NCBI GenBank assembly: GCA_937927755.1
Contig: CALBDB010000057.1
Coordinates: 1 to 60,615 of the forward strand
DNA: 60,615 nt
Source: an uncultured Lysobacterales bacterium
GTDB lineage: Bacteria; Pseudomonadota; Gammaproteobacteria; Xanthomonadales; SZUA-36
Direction of reading: 5' to 3'
Numbering within the stretch: the stretch's first letter is position 1; each line of letters starts with the position of its first letter. Below, in pieces: positions 32,798-43,280 of this stretch. Below the pieces are notes generated by a model, which had not been told where the DNA came from, ran no database searches, and worked only from the letters and a program-made list of their open reading frames with translations. Position numbers and translations under genes: made by a program.

Positions 32798-33437
32798 CTG
32801 CGTTCACCGTTTTCGCTGGCGTGTCAAACAATTCCTGGCTGTTGGCTGCAAAGTACAATAAGGCCCTGTGTACGGCCTTGACGACCGCCCTGGGGGAAAT
32901 TGTTGCGCCGGTAAACTGGTCAAACTGGCCACCGTCCCGTTTTACTGCCCAGCCTTTGCTGTCCGGGTTTTGCAGGGACCTGTTTGCAAATCCGCGTACC
33001 CAGTCGCTTTTTTCGAGTTCTATCGGATCACCCAGGCCGGGTGTTTCCTTGTGAGACACCACCCGCACACCGAGGATCTTTCCGCTGATATCGATGCCGG
33101 CCAACAGTCGTATGTCGCCGTTGTAGCCATCGGGCGCCGTCACAATCATCATCGCCGCCACGGCTTTTCCATCCATGCGGGCACGGTACACGGTGACCGG
33201 TGCGGGGTGCTGGAAAAATGTTTCGTCATCGACCTCGATCACGTCCCCGAGTAAGTCATTGTTGTAGGAAGCAGCCGGGATGACCGCGTTCAGCTGTTGC
33301 AGAACGCGGCGCTTTTCCTGCTCGATGATGCGTTCACGGGTCAGGTCGTTGACACTCGCCAGCAAAGCCGTACCCATCAGGGCAATGGCGCCCAGCAGCA
33401 GGCTGCTGCGGATAATCGGGTGTGATCCCCTGCTCAT
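32790..33437 (-). CDS. rnfG: Rnf complex subunit G, covalent flavin protein
   Basis: A 215-residue protein with one N-terminal membrane helix (SSLLLGAIALMGTALLASV) and a periplasmic FMN-binding domain. The flavinylation motif is FTGATISPRAV, with the probable acceptor Thr179. GVRVVSHKETPGLGDPIE is the other conserved stretch. FMN would be attached by ApbE, which is not in the window. Overlaps rnfD by four bases and rnfE by eight. Confidence 0.95.
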   Translation of the reverse strand: MSRGSHPIIRSSLLLGAIALMGTALLASVNDLTRERIIEQEKRRVLQQLNAVIPAASYNNDLLGDVIEVDDETFFQHPAPVTVYRARMDGKAVAAMMIVTAPDGYNGDIRLLAGIDISGKILGVRVVSHKETPGLGDPIELEKSDWVRGFANRSLQNPDSKGWAVKRDGGQFDQFTGATISPRAVVKAVHRALLYFAANSQELFDTPAKTVNADG

Positions 33438-34465
33438 TCGCCGTACATCCGTGGCCGTGTATAACGGTCGATCAGCGGTGCCGCCATATTCATCAGCAAA
33501 ACTGCAAATGCTACACCGTCCGGGTAACCGCCCCAGCGCCTGATGATAAGCGTGGTGATGCCGACACCGGCGCCGAAAATAAGGCGGCCCCTGTTACTGA
33601 CACAACCACTGACCGGGTCGGTGGCGATAAAAAATGCCGCCAGCACGAGCGCACCCGAAAAAATGTGTTGCAGCGGGAACGGGTTGCTGTCCGGGTCAGC
33701 CAGCCAGAATGGCAGGCTGAGCAGGACTACGCTGCCAATCACCGCTACAGGCACGTGCCAGTTGATGGTCCGTTTGTAGAGCAGAAAGATACCACCCAGC
33801 GCGAACCAGTTTGCGATCCACTCCCAACCCAGGCCGCCATAATCGCCAAATATGGGTGCGCTGCGTATTTCGGGCACCATGCGTCCGGCGTCAACTCCAG
33901 TTTTCAGTGTATCCAGTGGCGTGGCCTGGGTGGCTGCATCCCAACCGCCTGCAACCGGGATTTGCCCGGTAAAAATTGTTGCCAGACTGTCCATGAGGCC
34001 GGGGCTGTAATCTGCCAATGCCAATGGCGGCAGCCAGGCGGTCATGACCTGCGGGAAGCTGATCAGGACAACGACGTAGCCGACCATGGCGGGGTTGAAA
34101 ACATTTTGACCCAGACCACCGTAAAGGTGCTTGGCAAAGACAATGGCAAATAACATGGCTATGCAGGATATCCACCATGGCGCGAGCGGTGGTATACATA
34201 AAGCAAAGAGCACGGCTGTTACAACCGCACTGTAGTCATTGATAAAGGGTTTTAGCGGCCAGCCCCGCCAGCGTAGCATCAGGGCCTCAAACAACAGTGC
34301 GAAAACCACTGCCAGGATGATCTGTATCAGCATGCCGGGGCCGAAAAACCAGGTATAGGCCAACACACCGGGAACCAGCGCGAGTAAAACCTGCAGCATT
34401 ACTGCCGCCACCGTGGTCTGGGGTGGCAAATGGGGTGCGCCGCCGGTATCGAAGCTACGCGTCAT
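33434..34465 (-). CDS. rnfD: Rnf complex subunit D
   Basis: A 343-residue polytopic membrane protein homologous to NqrB. The N-terminal region is LVPGVLAYTWFFGPGMLIQI, and PLKPFINDYSAVVTAVLFALCIPP follows. NVFNPAMVGYVVVLISFPQVMT and the C-terminal GRLIFGAGVG with RWGGYPDGVAFAVLLMN are conserved. The probable covalent FMN acceptor is Thr182 in QATPLDTLK. The protein carries part of the ion-translocation path. It overlaps rnfC by 11 bases. Confidence 0.95.
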   Translation of the reverse strand: MTRSFDTGGAPHLPPQTTVAAVMLQVLLALVPGVLAYTWFFGPGMLIQIILAVVFALLFEALMLRWRGWPLKPFINDYSAVVTAVLFALCIPPLAPWWISCIAMLFAIVFAKHLYGGLGQNVFNPAMVGYVVVLISFPQVMTAWLPPLALADYSPGLMDSLATIFTGQIPVAGGWDAATQATPLDTLKTGVDAGRMVPEIRSAPIFGDYGGLGWEWIANWFALGGIFLLYKRTINWHVPVAVIGSVVLLSLPFWLADPDSNPFPLQHIFSGALVLAAFFIATDPVSGCVSNRGRLIFGAGVGITTLIIRRWGGYPDGVAFAVLLMNMAAPLIDRYTRPRMYGE

Positions 34466-36041
34466 CCGGCTGCTCCCCTGCCTTCTTTAACCTGCTTTCC
34501 GCACGGGCAATGGAATCGCGGATTCGATCCTGCTGAGCAGCCTTGTCCTTGAGCAGCTGCTTTCGCAGGGCCATCTTTTCTGCCCGTTCCCGTTTCACGC
34601 GCAACAGGCGGGCCTCGCGTTCCTCAAAACGTTTTCGGGCCAGCTCAGCGGCTTCGCTTTCCAGTACGCGTTTGCGCTGCTCACCCTTGCCGTAACGGAA
34701 CCATTCAACCAGCGGAATATGGCTCGGGCAGACGTAATCGCAGCAACCGCACTCAATACAGGCCGATAGCCCGTATTCCTTTGCCTGGTCCCACAGGCCG
34801 GTTTTTATCTGCAGGTGCAATTGCTGCGGCAAAAGGGTGGCCGGGCAGACCCTGGCGCATTCGCCACAGCGGATACACGGCATCTCTGGCTGTGGTGCCA
34901 CAATATCCCGCTGTGTCAGCGCCAGCAGGCAATTGCTGGCCTTGACGACCGGCGTATCGTCACTGGCAACGGGGTAACCCATCATCGGCCCGCCAATGAC
35001 CAGCCGGGCCACGTCATTGCTATATCCGCCACTGGCGTCTACCAGGTGGGAAACAGGCGTTCCAATCAGGGCCAGGAAATTACGTGGATGGGAGACTCCG
35101 TTGCCGGTTACGGTGATGTATCGCTCGATCAGCGGTTTGCCTTCGACCACGGCATCCGCGACAGCCGCTGCAGTTGCCACGTTCTGGCAAACCATACCGA
35201 GGTCCGAGGGCCGGCCACCCGCAGGCACTTCCAGGCCGGTCAGAACCTGTATCAGTTGTCTTTCGCCACCTTCAGGATAGATGGTTGTCACCTTGACCAC
35301 CGAGATACTCTTGCATTCGGCAAGTTTCGCTGAGCGGGTGAGTGCCGCCTGCACCGCGCCCATCTGGTCCTCGATCGCGATGATCACACGTTCGGCGCCA
35401 AGCGCCCTGCGCAATACCCGTGCGCCAAGGATGATTTTATCGGGCTGCTCACGCATCAGCATTTCATCACAGCTGATATAGGGTTCACATTCCGCGCCAT
35501 TCAGTATCAGCGTGTGTATCTGCCTTTCCCGCCCGTCACGGGTCTTGGCATGGGTCGGAAAAACGGCGCCGCCAAGACCGGCGATCCCGCAGTCCTGTAT
35601 CTGTGCAATCAGAATTTCCGGGCTGGCCTCCAGCCAATCCTTAATGGGATTGAGCTGCACCCATTGCTCTTGACCGTCGGGCCGGATCACGACGCAAGGC
35701 CCCGGCTGACCTGATGGGTGGGACATGGGCCGGTCTTCGATTGCTTCAACGACGCCTGAAACGGGCGAATGTATGGCCGCGCAGGGCTGGCATTGCCCGA
35801 TCACCTGTCCCTTGAGAACTTTTTCACCGTCACTGACGGAGGGCTCGGCGAAATCTCCGGCATGTTGCAGCAGTGGAACCACCAGCAGTTCCGGCAACGG
35901 TGGCGGCACGACCGGATTCTGGCAAGAGATCTTCTTGTTGTGCCGCAAACGCAGACCACCGTGAAAGTGGTGGGTGCGGCGGCCGGCTTGGCGGGCTTGT
36001 TCTACCTGGTCGGCCTGTGACATGCTTGCCCTGTTCATCAT
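34455..36041 (-). CDS. rnfC: Rnf complex subunit C
   Basis: About 528 residues from ATG 36041, which overlaps the rnfB stop (ATGA). The frame runs on to 36239 but that part is inside rnfB. The central NADH/FMN-binding NuoF-like fold shows [13 protein letters not shown]-like residues and [19 protein letters not shown]. Two 4Fe-4S motifs are at [12 protein letters not shown] and [12 protein letters not shown]. The C-terminus is a long charged coil of about 80 residues ([19 protein letters not shown] onward), shorter than the Ala/Lys-rich tail in enterobacteria. RnfC is the cytoplasmic electron entry point from NADH or ferredoxin. Confidence 0.95.
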   Translation of the reverse strand: MMNRASMSQADQVEQARQAGRRTHHFHGGLRLRHNKKISCQNPVVPPPLPELLVVPLLQHAGDFAEPSVSDGEKVLKGQVIGQCQPCAAIHSPVSGVVEAIEDRPMSHPSGQPGPCVVIRPDGQEQWVQLNPIKDWLEASPEILIAQIQDCGIAGLGGAVFPTHAKTRDGRERQIHTLILNGAECEPYISCDEMLMREQPDKIILGARVLRRALGAERVIIAIEDQMGAVQAALTRSAKLAECKSISVVKVTTIYPEGGERQLIQVLTGLEVPAGGRPSDLGMVCQNVATAAAVADAVVEGKPLIERYITVTGNGVSHPRNFLALIGTPVSHLVDASGGYSNDVARLVIGGPMMGYPVASDDTPVVKASNCLLALTQRDIVAPQPEMPCIRCGECARVCPATLLPQQLHLQIKTGLWDQAKEYGLSACIECGCCDYVCPSHIPLVEWFRYGKGEQRKRVLESEAAELARKRFEEREARLLRVKRERAEKMALRKQLLKDKAAQQDRIRDSIARAESRLKKAGEQPDDA

Positions 36042-36592
36042 TGTGTGACCGGGTTTTGAACAATGGACGGCCGCGGGCTGCGCCAGCATAAAACGTCGGT
36101 TTTGACTTCGACGATGTCGATGCAGTCCACCGGGCAAGGCGGCAGACAGAGATCGCAACCGGTACATTCGGATTCGATCACCGTGTGCATCAGCTTCGCG
36201 GCACCTACTATGGCGTCCACCGGGCATGCCTGGATACACAGGGTACAGCCGATACAGCGCTGTTCGTCGATAACGACCACGGTTTTCGGTTTCTCTTCGC
36301 CGTTTTCGGGGTTCAGCGGTTTTGGCTCACGGCCAAGCAGGTCGGCCAGGGCGCGTATGCCGGCATCGCCACCTGGCGGACACTGGTTGATATCGGCCTC
36401 TTCTTTGGAGATTGCCTCGGCGTAAGGCCGGCAGCCGGGGTAATTGCACTGGCCGCATTGTGTTTGCGGCAACAATGCATCGATGCGGTCAACCAGGGGG
36501 TCCGATTGGACGCGGAAGCGGATTGCGGCCCAGCCGAGACCGAGCCCGAAAACGATTCCCAGCGCAGTCAACACGAGTACCGGGATCAGCAT
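36038..36592 (-). CDS. rnfB: Rnf complex subunit B, multi-cluster ferredoxin-like protein
   Basis: A 184-residue protein. An N-terminal helix ([21 protein letters not shown]) is followed by the 4Fe-4S domain [17 protein letters not shown] with a further Cys ligand at INQCPPGG, then two 2[4Fe-4S] motifs [16 protein letters not shown] and [16 protein letters not shown]. It passes electrons between the soluble and membrane parts. It lies 16 bp after rnfA and overlaps rnfC. Confidence 0.95.
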   Translation of the reverse strand: MLIPVLVLTALGIVFGLGLGWAAIRFRVQSDPLVDRIDALLPQTQCGQCNYPGCRPYAEAISKEEADINQCPPGGDAGIRALADLLGREPKPLNPENGEEKPKTVVVIDEQRCIGCTLCIQACPVDAIVGAAKLMHTVIESECTGCDLCLPPCPVDCIDIVEVKTDVLCWRSPRPSIVQNPVTQ

Positions 36593-36608
36593 GTCATTCC
36601 CACATTGA

Positions 36609-37190
36609 TCACAGGTTGGCCAGCCCTTTGAAGCCCATAAATGCCAGGGCCATCATTCCTGCGGTTACAAGGCCAATCGGCGCACCCTTGAAGGGCAGGG
36701 GCACATCAGCCGCAGTCAGCCGTTCACGCATGGCTGCAAACAGGACCAGCACGATGCCGAAACCCGCAGCTGCGCCAAAGCCGTACAGGGCCGACTGCAG
36801 CAGGTTATGGTGTTCCTGAACATTGAGCAGCGCGACGCCGAGCACCGCGCAGTTACTGGTGATCAGCGGCAGGAAAATACCCAGCACACGATACAGAACC
36901 GGGCTGCTCTTGCGCATGAACATTTCGGTCAGCTGCACGGTTACCGCGATTACAAGGATAAAGCTAAGCGTGGACAGGTATTCGAGCTTCAGCGGTGTCA
37001 GCAGGTACTGGTGCAGCAGGTAACTCGATACTGACGACAGGGTCAGAACGAAGGCAGTTGCCACCGCCATTCCCATTGCGCCTTCCAGCTTGTTCGACAC
37101 CCCCATGAAGGGACACAGGCCGAGAAAACGGACCAGTACAAAATTGTTTGCAAGGACCGTGCTTACAAGTATAAGCAGGTGTTCACTCAT
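36609..37190 (-). CDS. rnfA: Rnf complex subunit A
   Basis: A 193-residue membrane protein with six helices. Motifs [23 protein letters not shown] and [18 protein letters not shown] are diagnostic, with the two cysteines that share the intramembrane cluster with RnfE. First gene of rnfABCDGE-nth, 34 bp downstream of metG on the same strand, so it may be co-transcribed with the synthetase. Confidence 0.96.
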   Translation of the reverse strand: MSEHLLILVSTVLANNFVLVRFLGLCPFMGVSNKLEGAMGMAVATAFVLTLSSVSSYLLHQYLLTPLKLEYLSTLSFILVIAVTVQLTEMFMRKSSPVLYRVLGIFLPLITSNCAVLGVALLNVQEHHNLLQSALYGFGAAAGFGIVLVLFAAMRERLTAADVPLPFKGAPIGLVTAGMMALAFMGFKGLANL

Positions 37191-37224
37191 ATAGAAACGG
37201 ACTCACATCAAAACCCAGCGGGCC

Positions 37225-39243
37225 TCAAGTAACCCGCAGGCCCGGTACCGCTCCATCATCCGGGCTGAGTATGAACAGGTCGCTGCCCCCAGGCCCCGCT
37301 GCCAGCACCATGCCTTCGGATACACCAAAACGCATCTTCCGCGGTTTCAGGTTGGCCACCATGACCGTGTGGCGTCCGACCAGGTCTTCCGGCTTATAAG
37401 CGGATTTGATACCGGCGAACACATTGCGGATCTCACCGCCGATATCGAGTGTCAGTTGCACCAGCTTGTCTGCCTCGGGTACCGCCTTTGCGTCAATGAT
37501 CTTTGCGATGCGCAGATCGACTTTAAGGAAATCATCGATGGTGATTTCATCGGCCAGGTCCAGTGCCGGCGTTGCAGGCTCATCGCTGGATTGCAGGTTT
37601 TCTTTTGAATCTTCGATCATCGCTTCAATCTTCAATGGGTCGACGCGTGTCATCAGTGGCAGGAAGGCGTTTATCGAAACATCCAGCATCGGCTGGTCAA
37701 GGTCAGACCACCGGTCCAGTGATACACCGAGGAATTCCGCAGCCGTAGCCGCAGTAAAAGGCACAACCGGCGCCAGGTAGGCCATCAATACCCGGAAAAG
37801 GTTGATGCCCTGGGTGCAAATGGCCTGTACTTTTGCCTGCTGGTCATCCTGTTTGTTCAGTTGCCAGGGTTTGTGCTCATCGATATAGCGGTTACCTTCA
37901 TCTGCCAGCGCCATGATGCGACGGATGGCGGACTGGTAATTACGTTGTTCAAAGTCATCGGCGATCAGTTCGCGCTGATCAAGGAATTTTCGGTACAAAT
38001 CCGGTTCGGGTAATTCGGCAGCCAGTTTGCCATTTGATCCACGCTGGATAAATCCGGCGCAACGGCTGGCAATGTTGACCACTTTGCCGACCATGTCGGA
38101 ATTCACACGTGATACAAAGTCTTCCAGGTTCAGGTCAATATCCCCCAGTCCGGAACCCAGTCGCGCGCAGAAGTAGTAACGCAGATAGTCGGGGTTCAGG
38201 TGATTCAGGTAGGTTCGGGCCTGGATAAAAGTTCCCCTGGACTTGGACATTTTCACACCATCGACAGTCAGGAAGCCGTGTGCGTATACCGCCGTGGGTG
38301 TGCGGAAGCCAGCCCCCATCAGCATGGCTGGCCAGAACAGGGTATGGAAATAAATGATGTCTTTGCCGACAAAGTTGTACAACTCTGTTTCAGTTCCCGG
38401 CGCCCACCATTCTTCGAAATCCAGGTTTTCACGTTCAGCGAGTTCCTTGAAGCTGGCCATATAGCCAATCGGCGCGTCTACCCAGACATAGAAATACTTG
38501 TCATCGGTGCCAGGAATCTTGAAGCCAAAATAGGGCTCGTCGCGGGATATGTCCCAGTCACGCAGGCCGTCTTCGAACCATTCCTGCATCTTGTTGACCA
38601 CCTCGGGCTGCAGACGGCCTGACGTCATCCAGTTTTGCAGGCGGTTTTCGAATTCGGACAGCCGCACAAAATGGTGTTCAGAGTCACGCATGACTGGTTC
38701 GGTACCGCTGACGGCTGAACGGGGGTCAATCAGGTCGGTCGGGCTGTACGTGCTTCCACAGGATTCGCAGCTGTCTCCGTACTGCTCTTCGGTTTTGCAC
38801 TTGGGGCAGGTTCCCTTGATAAAACGGTCAGGCAGGAACATACCCTGTTGCTCGTCGTAAAACTGGGAGATTGTGCGACGTACGACATACCCGCCTTCTT
38901 CGAGGTGCCCATAAATCATTTCAACACATTCACGGTTTATTTCATCGTGCGTGGTTGCATAGTTGTTAAAGCTCAGTCCGAAATCCACGAAATCCTGCTG
39001 ATGCTCGGCATTCATCCTTTCGATGAGTTCTTCGGGCGTGATGTTTTCCGCCTGTGCCCGCAGCATGATGGGTGCGCCGTGCGCATCGTCCGCCCAGGCA
39101 AAATAGCATTCATGACCCTGCGCGCGCTGGAAACGCGCCCAGATATCGGTCTGTATATATTCCAGCATATGTCCTATGTGGATCGCGCCGTTTGCGTAGG
39201 GAAGGGCGCTGGTAACCAGTATTTTTCTTTTTTGCATGCTCAT
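37225..39243 (-). CDS. metG: Methionyl-tRNA synthetase
   Basis: About 672 residues, E. coli-type, with C-terminal dimerisation domain. The HIGH motif is [12 protein letters not shown] (HIGH) near residue 20, zinc cysteines are [18 protein letters not shown], and the KMSKS loop is [12 protein letters not shown]. The C-terminal EMAP/tRNA-binding domain shows [18 protein letters not shown] and [21 protein letters not shown]. Starts at 39243 or 39237 (MSMQKRK) both fit; the TTG at 39270 does not align with the family. It is divergent from mrp, the same arrangement as in E. coli. Confidence 0.96.
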   Translation of the reverse strand: MSMQKRKILVTSALPYANGAIHIGHMLEYIQTDIWARFQRAQGHECYFAWADDAHGAPIMLRAQAENITPEELIERMNAEHQQDFVDFGLSFNNYATTHDEINRECVEMIYGHLEEGGYVVRRTISQFYDEQQGMFLPDRFIKGTCPKCKTEEQYGDSCESCGSTYSPTDLIDPRSAVSGTEPVMRDSEHHFVRLSEFENRLQNWMTSGRLQPEVVNKMQEWFEDGLRDWDISRDEPYFGFKIPGTDDKYFYVWVDAPIGYMASFKELAERENLDFEEWWAPGTETELYNFVGKDIIYFHTLFWPAMLMGAGFRTPTAVYAHGFLTVDGVKMSKSRGTFIQARTYLNHLNPDYLRYYFCARLGSGLGDIDLNLEDFVSRVNSDMVGKVVNIASRCAGFIQRGSNGKLAAELPEPDLYRKFLDQRELIADDFEQRNYQSAIRRIMALADEGNRYIDEHKPWQLNKQDDQQAKVQAICTQGINLFRVLMAYLAPVVPFTAATAAEFLGVSLDRWSDLDQPMLDVSINAFLPLMTRVDPLKIEAMIEDSKENLQSSDEPATPALDLADEITIDDFLKVDLRIAKIIDAKAVPEADKLVQLTLDIGGEIRNVFAGIKSAYKPEDLVGRHTVMVANLKPRKMRFGVSEGMVLAAGPGGSDLFILSPDDGAVPGLRVT

Positions 39244-39379
39244 GTTGTCTGCTGCTGATGCCAGCTTCAAAGTTAAATTACGAATTCTTAATTATGGCAC
39301 GGCGGCCAGCCCAGCAGTAGCATAGTTATACTAAATTCTGCAGGATACCCCCATTGGGCAAACTGTCGTCCGGCAAGTG

Positions 39380-39408
39380 TTAACAGGTCCCCGCTTAACG
39401 GTTACAAT
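39380..39408 (+). promoter_or_regulatory. Putative sigma70 promoter of mrp
   Basis: TTAACA (39380-39385), a 17-bp spacer and TACAAT (39403-39408) make a good housekeeping promoter match. The start site would be near 39415, leaving a leader of about 42 nt before the mrp ATG. It lies in the metG/mrp divergent region. Confidence 0.5.
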
Positions 39409-39456
39409 GATCAGCTTGCCAAAATCCGGCTAACCGATATAGAGAGCAATGAATCA

Positions 39457-40533
39457 ATGAACAAAGAATCAGTAATGGCCTTGCTGGCTGAAATTAACGA
39501 CGAAAATTCCGGCCGCGACCTGGTTTCAGCGGGAACCGTCCGTGAAGTCGCAATCAATGACAATACCGTTACCGTGGACATCCGGCTCGGTTATCCGCTT
39601 GCTGACCAGGGCGGTGAACTGGCGGAAGTGATCAAATCCCGTCTGGAAAACGACCCGTCTATCGACAAGGCCGGCGTAAACATCATCAGCAAGGTGGTTC
39701 CACACAAGGTACAGGAGGACCTGAAACCGCTGGACACCATTGCAAATATCATTGCGGTCGGCTCCGGCAAGGGCGGTGTTGGAAAGTCCACTACCGCGGT
39801 CAACCTGGCGCTTGCGCTACAGCGTGAAGGTGCACGGGTCGGTCTGCTGGATGCAGATATTTACGGACCAAGCATACCGGCCATGCTGGGTGTGAAAGGA
39901 CAACCGAGCACCGACGGTGAACACATCATTCCGAAAGAGGCCCACGGTCTGAAGGTCATGTCGATTGGATTCCTGGTCGAAGAGGACTCAGCCATGATCT
40001 GGCGCGGCCCGATGGTGACTTCCGCGTTGCAGCAACTGTTGAACGACACGTTGTGGGGTTCGCTGGATTACCTGATCATCGATCTGCCGCCGGGAACGGG
40101 TGATATCCAGTTGACACTGGCACAGAGAATTCCGGTCTCCGGCGCCGTTATCGTCACCACGCCACAGGATATCGCATTGCTCGATGCCCGCCGGGCGGTG
40201 AACATGTTCCGCAAGGTTGATGTGCCGGTACTGGGTGTGGTTGAAAACATGAGCACCCACATCTGCACCAATTGCGGCCATGAAGAAGCCATTTTTGGAG
40301 AAGGCGGTGGTGAAGAGATGGCGAAAGATTTCGACATCCCGTTGCTGGGCCGCCTGCCATTGGCCATGGAGATCCGTTCATCACTGGATGAGGGCAAGCC
40401 AACCATGATGCAGAACCTCGAGTCCGTGCTGACACAGAGTTACCGCAGCCTGGCCCTGCGCACCGCCGGTGAACTATCCGTTATGCCGCGAAGCATGGCC
40501 TTGCGGATGCCGGAAATTGTCATCTCGAATTAA
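39457..40533 (+). CDS. mrp: Iron-sulfur carrier P-loop ATPase Mrp/ApbC
   Basis: A 358-residue protein. The N-terminal MIP18-like domain (about residues 1-90) is followed by a Mrp/NBP35 ATPase domain. The deviant Walker A is VGSGKGGVGKSTTAVNLAL, followed by LLDADIYGPSIPAMLG. The cluster-binding CXXC is CTNCGHEEAIFGEGGG. It delivers Fe-S clusters to apo-proteins, which fits the Fe-S-rich neighbourhood (Rnf, Nth, Rieske). Starts at ATG 39457; AGAGAG lies upstream. Confidence 0.94.
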   Translation: MNKESVMALLAEINDENSGRDLVSAGTVREVAINDNTVTVDIRLGYPLADQGGELAEVIKSRLENDPSIDKAGVNIISKVVPHKVQEDLKPLDTIANIIAVGSGKGGVGKSTTAVNLALALQREGARVGLLDADIYGPSIPAMLGVKGQPSTDGEHIIPKEAHGLKVMSIGFLVEEDSAMIWRGPMVTSALQQLLNDTLWGSLDYLIIDLPPGTGDIQLTLAQRIPVSGAVIVTTPQDIALLDARRAVNMFRKVDVPVLGVVENMSTHICTNCGHEEAIFGEGGGEEMAKDFDIPLLGRLPLAMEIRSSLDEGKPTMMQNLESVLTQSYRSLALRTAGELSVMPRSMALRMPEIVISN

Positions 40534-40562
40534 CGATTCTGAAAACCGAACAAAAAACCGGC

Positions 40563-41186
40563 ATGGAACTGATCGGATACCTGGACTCCCCCTTTGTGCG
40601 CCGCGTGGCGATCACGATGCAGTTCCTGGACATACCATATGAGCACCGCGAATTGTCCATTTTCAGAAACTATGAAGAATTCCGGGCCATCAACCCGATG
40701 GTCAAGGTTCCGACGCTCGTTCTGGATGACGGCGAGGTACTGATCGATTCGGGCTTAATTATCGATTACCTGGAATCACAAGTCGCCAGCCGCAGCCTGA
40801 TGCCCGTTGATAAGGAACAGTACCGGGATGCATTGCAATTCATCGGTACGGCACTGATCGTGATGGAGAAGCGTGCCCAGCTGATCTATGAAACCGGGCA
40901 GCGCCCGCAGGAAAAACAGCACGGGCCCTGGATTGAACGCCTGCAGCAGCAATTGACTGGCGCACTCGAAATACTGGAATCCATGGTCGCAGCCCGTGCA
41001 GAAAACGGTTGCTACTGGCTGCAGGGTGACCAACCGGGCCAGGCGGATATTACGGCCGCCGTCGCCTGGCGGTTCATCATGCACCATGAAAATGGCCTTA
41101 TTGACGAGAATGACCACCCCGCATTGGTGGCGCTGTCAGCCCGGGCAGAAGCATTGGCAGAATTCCTGGCTTGTCCCGTCACCTGA
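40563..41186 (+). CDS. Glutathione S-transferase family protein
   Basis: A 207-residue GST. The thioredoxin-fold N-terminal domain is MELIGYLDSPFVRRVAITMQF and contains the cis-proline stretch KVPTLVLDDGEVLIDSGLIIDYLE with the conserved glutathione-binding residues. A C-terminal helical domain follows. Substrate unknown. It sits 29 bp after mrp and could be co-transcribed. A second GST-fold protein in the window, SspA, is of another subfamily. Confidence 0.88.
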   Translation: MELIGYLDSPFVRRVAITMQFLDIPYEHRELSIFRNYEEFRAINPMVKVPTLVLDDGEVLIDSGLIIDYLESQVASRSLMPVDKEQYRDALQFIGTALIVMEKRAQLIYETGQRPQEKQHGPWIERLQQQLTGALEILESMVAARAENGCYWLQGDQPGQADITAAVAWRFIMHHENGLIDENDHPALVALSARAEALAEFLACPVT

Positions 41187-41272
41187 CCGAGCCGGGTGTC
41201 GGCGGCCAAAGTAACTGATCCGCCGTACACGAGTACCGAGTGGCGCAGTATTGACCCGGCTGTTTTCAGGCA

Positions 41273-42421
41273 CTAACGCATCGGTGGTTGCTGGATCAGG
41301 GTCGCGTAGGTCTCAAAAACCTCGTCATTGCGTTTCACCAGGAATTCAACACGACCGCCAGGCTGCCGCTGGGCGATCATCAGCATCAACGCCCTGGCGT
41401 CACCAAGCTCGATACCATCGATGCTGAGCAGTATATCCCCGGGCCTGATACCCGCACTCCACGCGGGGCCGTCCGGGGTTACATCACGCACCTGGATGCC
41501 GCGCCGCATGGAACTTCCATCTGTCTGAAGCGACAGCGGCAGATCGCTGAACAGTGCGCCAAGCCAGCCGCGCCTGACGCTGCCGTATTCAACGATCTGT
41601 TGCATGACGTCCCTGGCCATGGCGATTGGAATCGCAAAACCGATGTTTTGCGCACCCTGTTCCTGGCCCAGGTTACGGGTATTTATACCGATCACTTCGC
41701 CACGGTAATTGACCAGTGCGCCGCCGCTGTTGCCGGCATTGATGGCGGCATCGGTCTGGATGAAATCTTCATAGAGAACCGAACGCAGGTCGTTGCGCCC
41801 GGTTGCGCTGATGATGCCCATCGTCACGGTATGGCTCAATCCGAAGGCGTTCCCGATAGCCAGCACCACATCGCCGACGCGAACCGGGGCATTCTCTGCA
41901 AGTGGCGCTGCCGGCAGGCCGGTGAGGTCGATCTTGAGTACCGCCAGGTCGGATTCAGGGTCGCTTCCGACTACCTGTGCGGCTGCAAAACGCCCGTCCC
42001 ATAACCCCACACTGATATTTTGCACTTGGCTTATCACGTGGTTGTTGGTCAGGATATAACCGTCCTCGCTGACCAACACTCCCGAGCCCATATCCTGACG
42101 GGAGCGGGCAACGTAAGGGCTGCCGAGAATTTTCTGAAGACGCGGGCTGACCTGCTGTAATTCCACTTTCCTGGTGTAAATGCTGACGACCGACGGGGCT
42201 GCACGGTCAACTGCGTCGGCATAAGAGACAGTGGCGACAGGCGTCACGACCGGCGTGTTAATGACTTCGGGCTTGCTTGCGAACCTGTCACTGATGCTCG
42301 GCCACAGATATAGAATTACGAAGGCCAGAGCCAGGCCTGCCACGATTGAGCGCAGCAGGAACCCGGCGAATGAACCCGCTGTTATCTTTCTTTGCCCTGG
42401 CTGATTGTCTGCTTGATTCAT
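41273..42421 (-). CDS. degS: Membrane-anchored serine protease, DegS/AlgW type
   Basis: A 382-residue HtrA-family protease. One N-terminal membrane helix (FLLRSIVAGLALAFVILYLW) anchors it in the inner membrane facing the periplasm. The catalytic triad is visible in TNNHVIS (His), SDLAVLKIDL (Asp) and NAGNSGGALV (Ser). A single C-terminal PDZ domain follows (GIQVRDVTPDGPAWSAGIRPGDILLSIDG). A single PDZ and an uncleaved anchor fit DegS/AlgW, which starts the RseA cleavage cascade that activates sigma-E. It is divergent from petA across 262 bp. Confidence 0.92.
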   Translation of the reverse strand: MNQADNQPGQRKITAGSFAGFLLRSIVAGLALAFVILYLWPSISDRFASKPEVINTPVVTPVATVSYADAVDRAAPSVVSIYTRKVELQQVSPRLQKILGSPYVARSRQDMGSGVLVSEDGYILTNNHVISQVQNISVGLWDGRFAAAQVVGSDPESDLAVLKIDLTGLPAAPLAENAPVRVGDVVLAIGNAFGLSHTVTMGIISATGRNDLRSVLYEDFIQTDAAINAGNSGGALVNYRGEVIGINTRNLGQEQGAQNIGFAIPIAMARDVMQQIVEYGSVRRGWLGALFSDLPLSLQTDGSSMRRGIQVRDVTPDGPAWSAGIRPGDILLSIDGIELGDARALMLMIAQRQPGGRVEFLVKRNDEVFETYATLIQQPPMR

Positions 42422-42683
42422 ACCGCCCGATATTCCGTCAATTCGTACATAAATTCGATTTTCTTAATAAATCAGTGCCTAGCATTGCAATTCTATCGGC
42501 AAATCGTTTGTTTCGCATGGTTCGATTCTGTAAAATAAACGATTGGTTCAGGTGAGAGACAGGATGATTGCAGCGCATGTTACAGACACCCTGTTGTTCA
42601 ACGCTTGTTTAATCCCAATGAATTTGAATTTTCTGGTACTAAGTAAAAGTCCTTGCTTGGGGCATTTTCTGTTGGAGAACTGA

Positions 42684-43280
42684 ATGTCATCTGATGACGT
42701 GAACAAGGGGCGGCGCCGGTTTCTGGTCGCTACCACATCTGTTGTTGGCGGTGTTGGTGTTGGCCTGGCGGCCATACCATTTATCAAATCATGGATGCCG
42801 AGTGCCAAGGCACAGGCCGTTGGTGCACCCGTGGAAGTCAATATCGGCAAACTGAAAGAAGGCCAGTTGCTCAAGGTACAGTGGCGTGGTCAGACGATCG
42901 GTATACTCCGGCGCTCGCAGGAAATGGTCTCAAATCTCGCTAAAAATGCCGAGGTTCTGGCCGATCCGCAATCAGCGGCGGCCGAACAACCGGAATACGT
43001 ACAGGGAGATCCACGTGCGCTGAATCCCGAATTCCTGGTTGTAAACATGCATTGCACACACCTCGGTTGTGTACCGCAGATGGTTCCCCAGGTAGGCCCC
43101 CAACCGTTTGATGCTGAATGGAACGGCGGTTTTTACTGTCCGTGCCACAAATCCAAGTTTGACCTGTCAGGCCGTGTCTACAAAGGTGTGCCGGCGCCGA
43201 CCAATTTACGCATCCCGCCCTATAGTTTTCTGGACGAGCGTACCCTGATGATCGGTGTCAGCCCGCAGGGAGCAGTGTAA
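42684..43280 (+). CDS. petA: Ubiquinol-cytochrome c reductase Rieske iron-sulfur subunit
   Basis: A 198-residue Rieske protein. A twin-arginine-like N-terminus (KGRRRFLVATTSVVGG) leads into one membrane helix. The 2Fe-2S ligands are in CTHLGCVPQ and CPCHKSKFDLSGRV. GGAG lies ahead of the ATG. The stop overlaps the petB start by one base. The upstream 262-bp divergent region should hold the promoter of petABC; I see no convincing -35/-10 pair. Confidence 0.96.
   Translation: MSSDDVNKGRRRFLVATTSVVGGVGVGLAAIPFIKSWMPSAKAQAVGAPVEVNIGKLKEGQLLKVQWRGQTIGILRRSQEMVSNLAKNAEVLADPQSAAAEQPEYVQGDPRALNPEFLVVNMHCTHLGCVPQMVPQVGPQPFDAEWNGGFYCPCHKSKFDLSGRVYKGVPAPTNLRIPPYSFLDERTLMIGVSPQGAV

Noticed and set aside
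33422-34153. 243-residue open frame on the plus strand across rnfG and rnfD
   Set aside because: Antisense to two clearly conserved Rnf subunits; the translation is of the low-complexity kind typical of shadow frames.
36042-36239. N-terminal extension of RnfC by 66 residues
   Set aside because: This stretch is in another frame of rnfB and lacks RnfC homology; the ATGA overlap at 36041 is the natural start.
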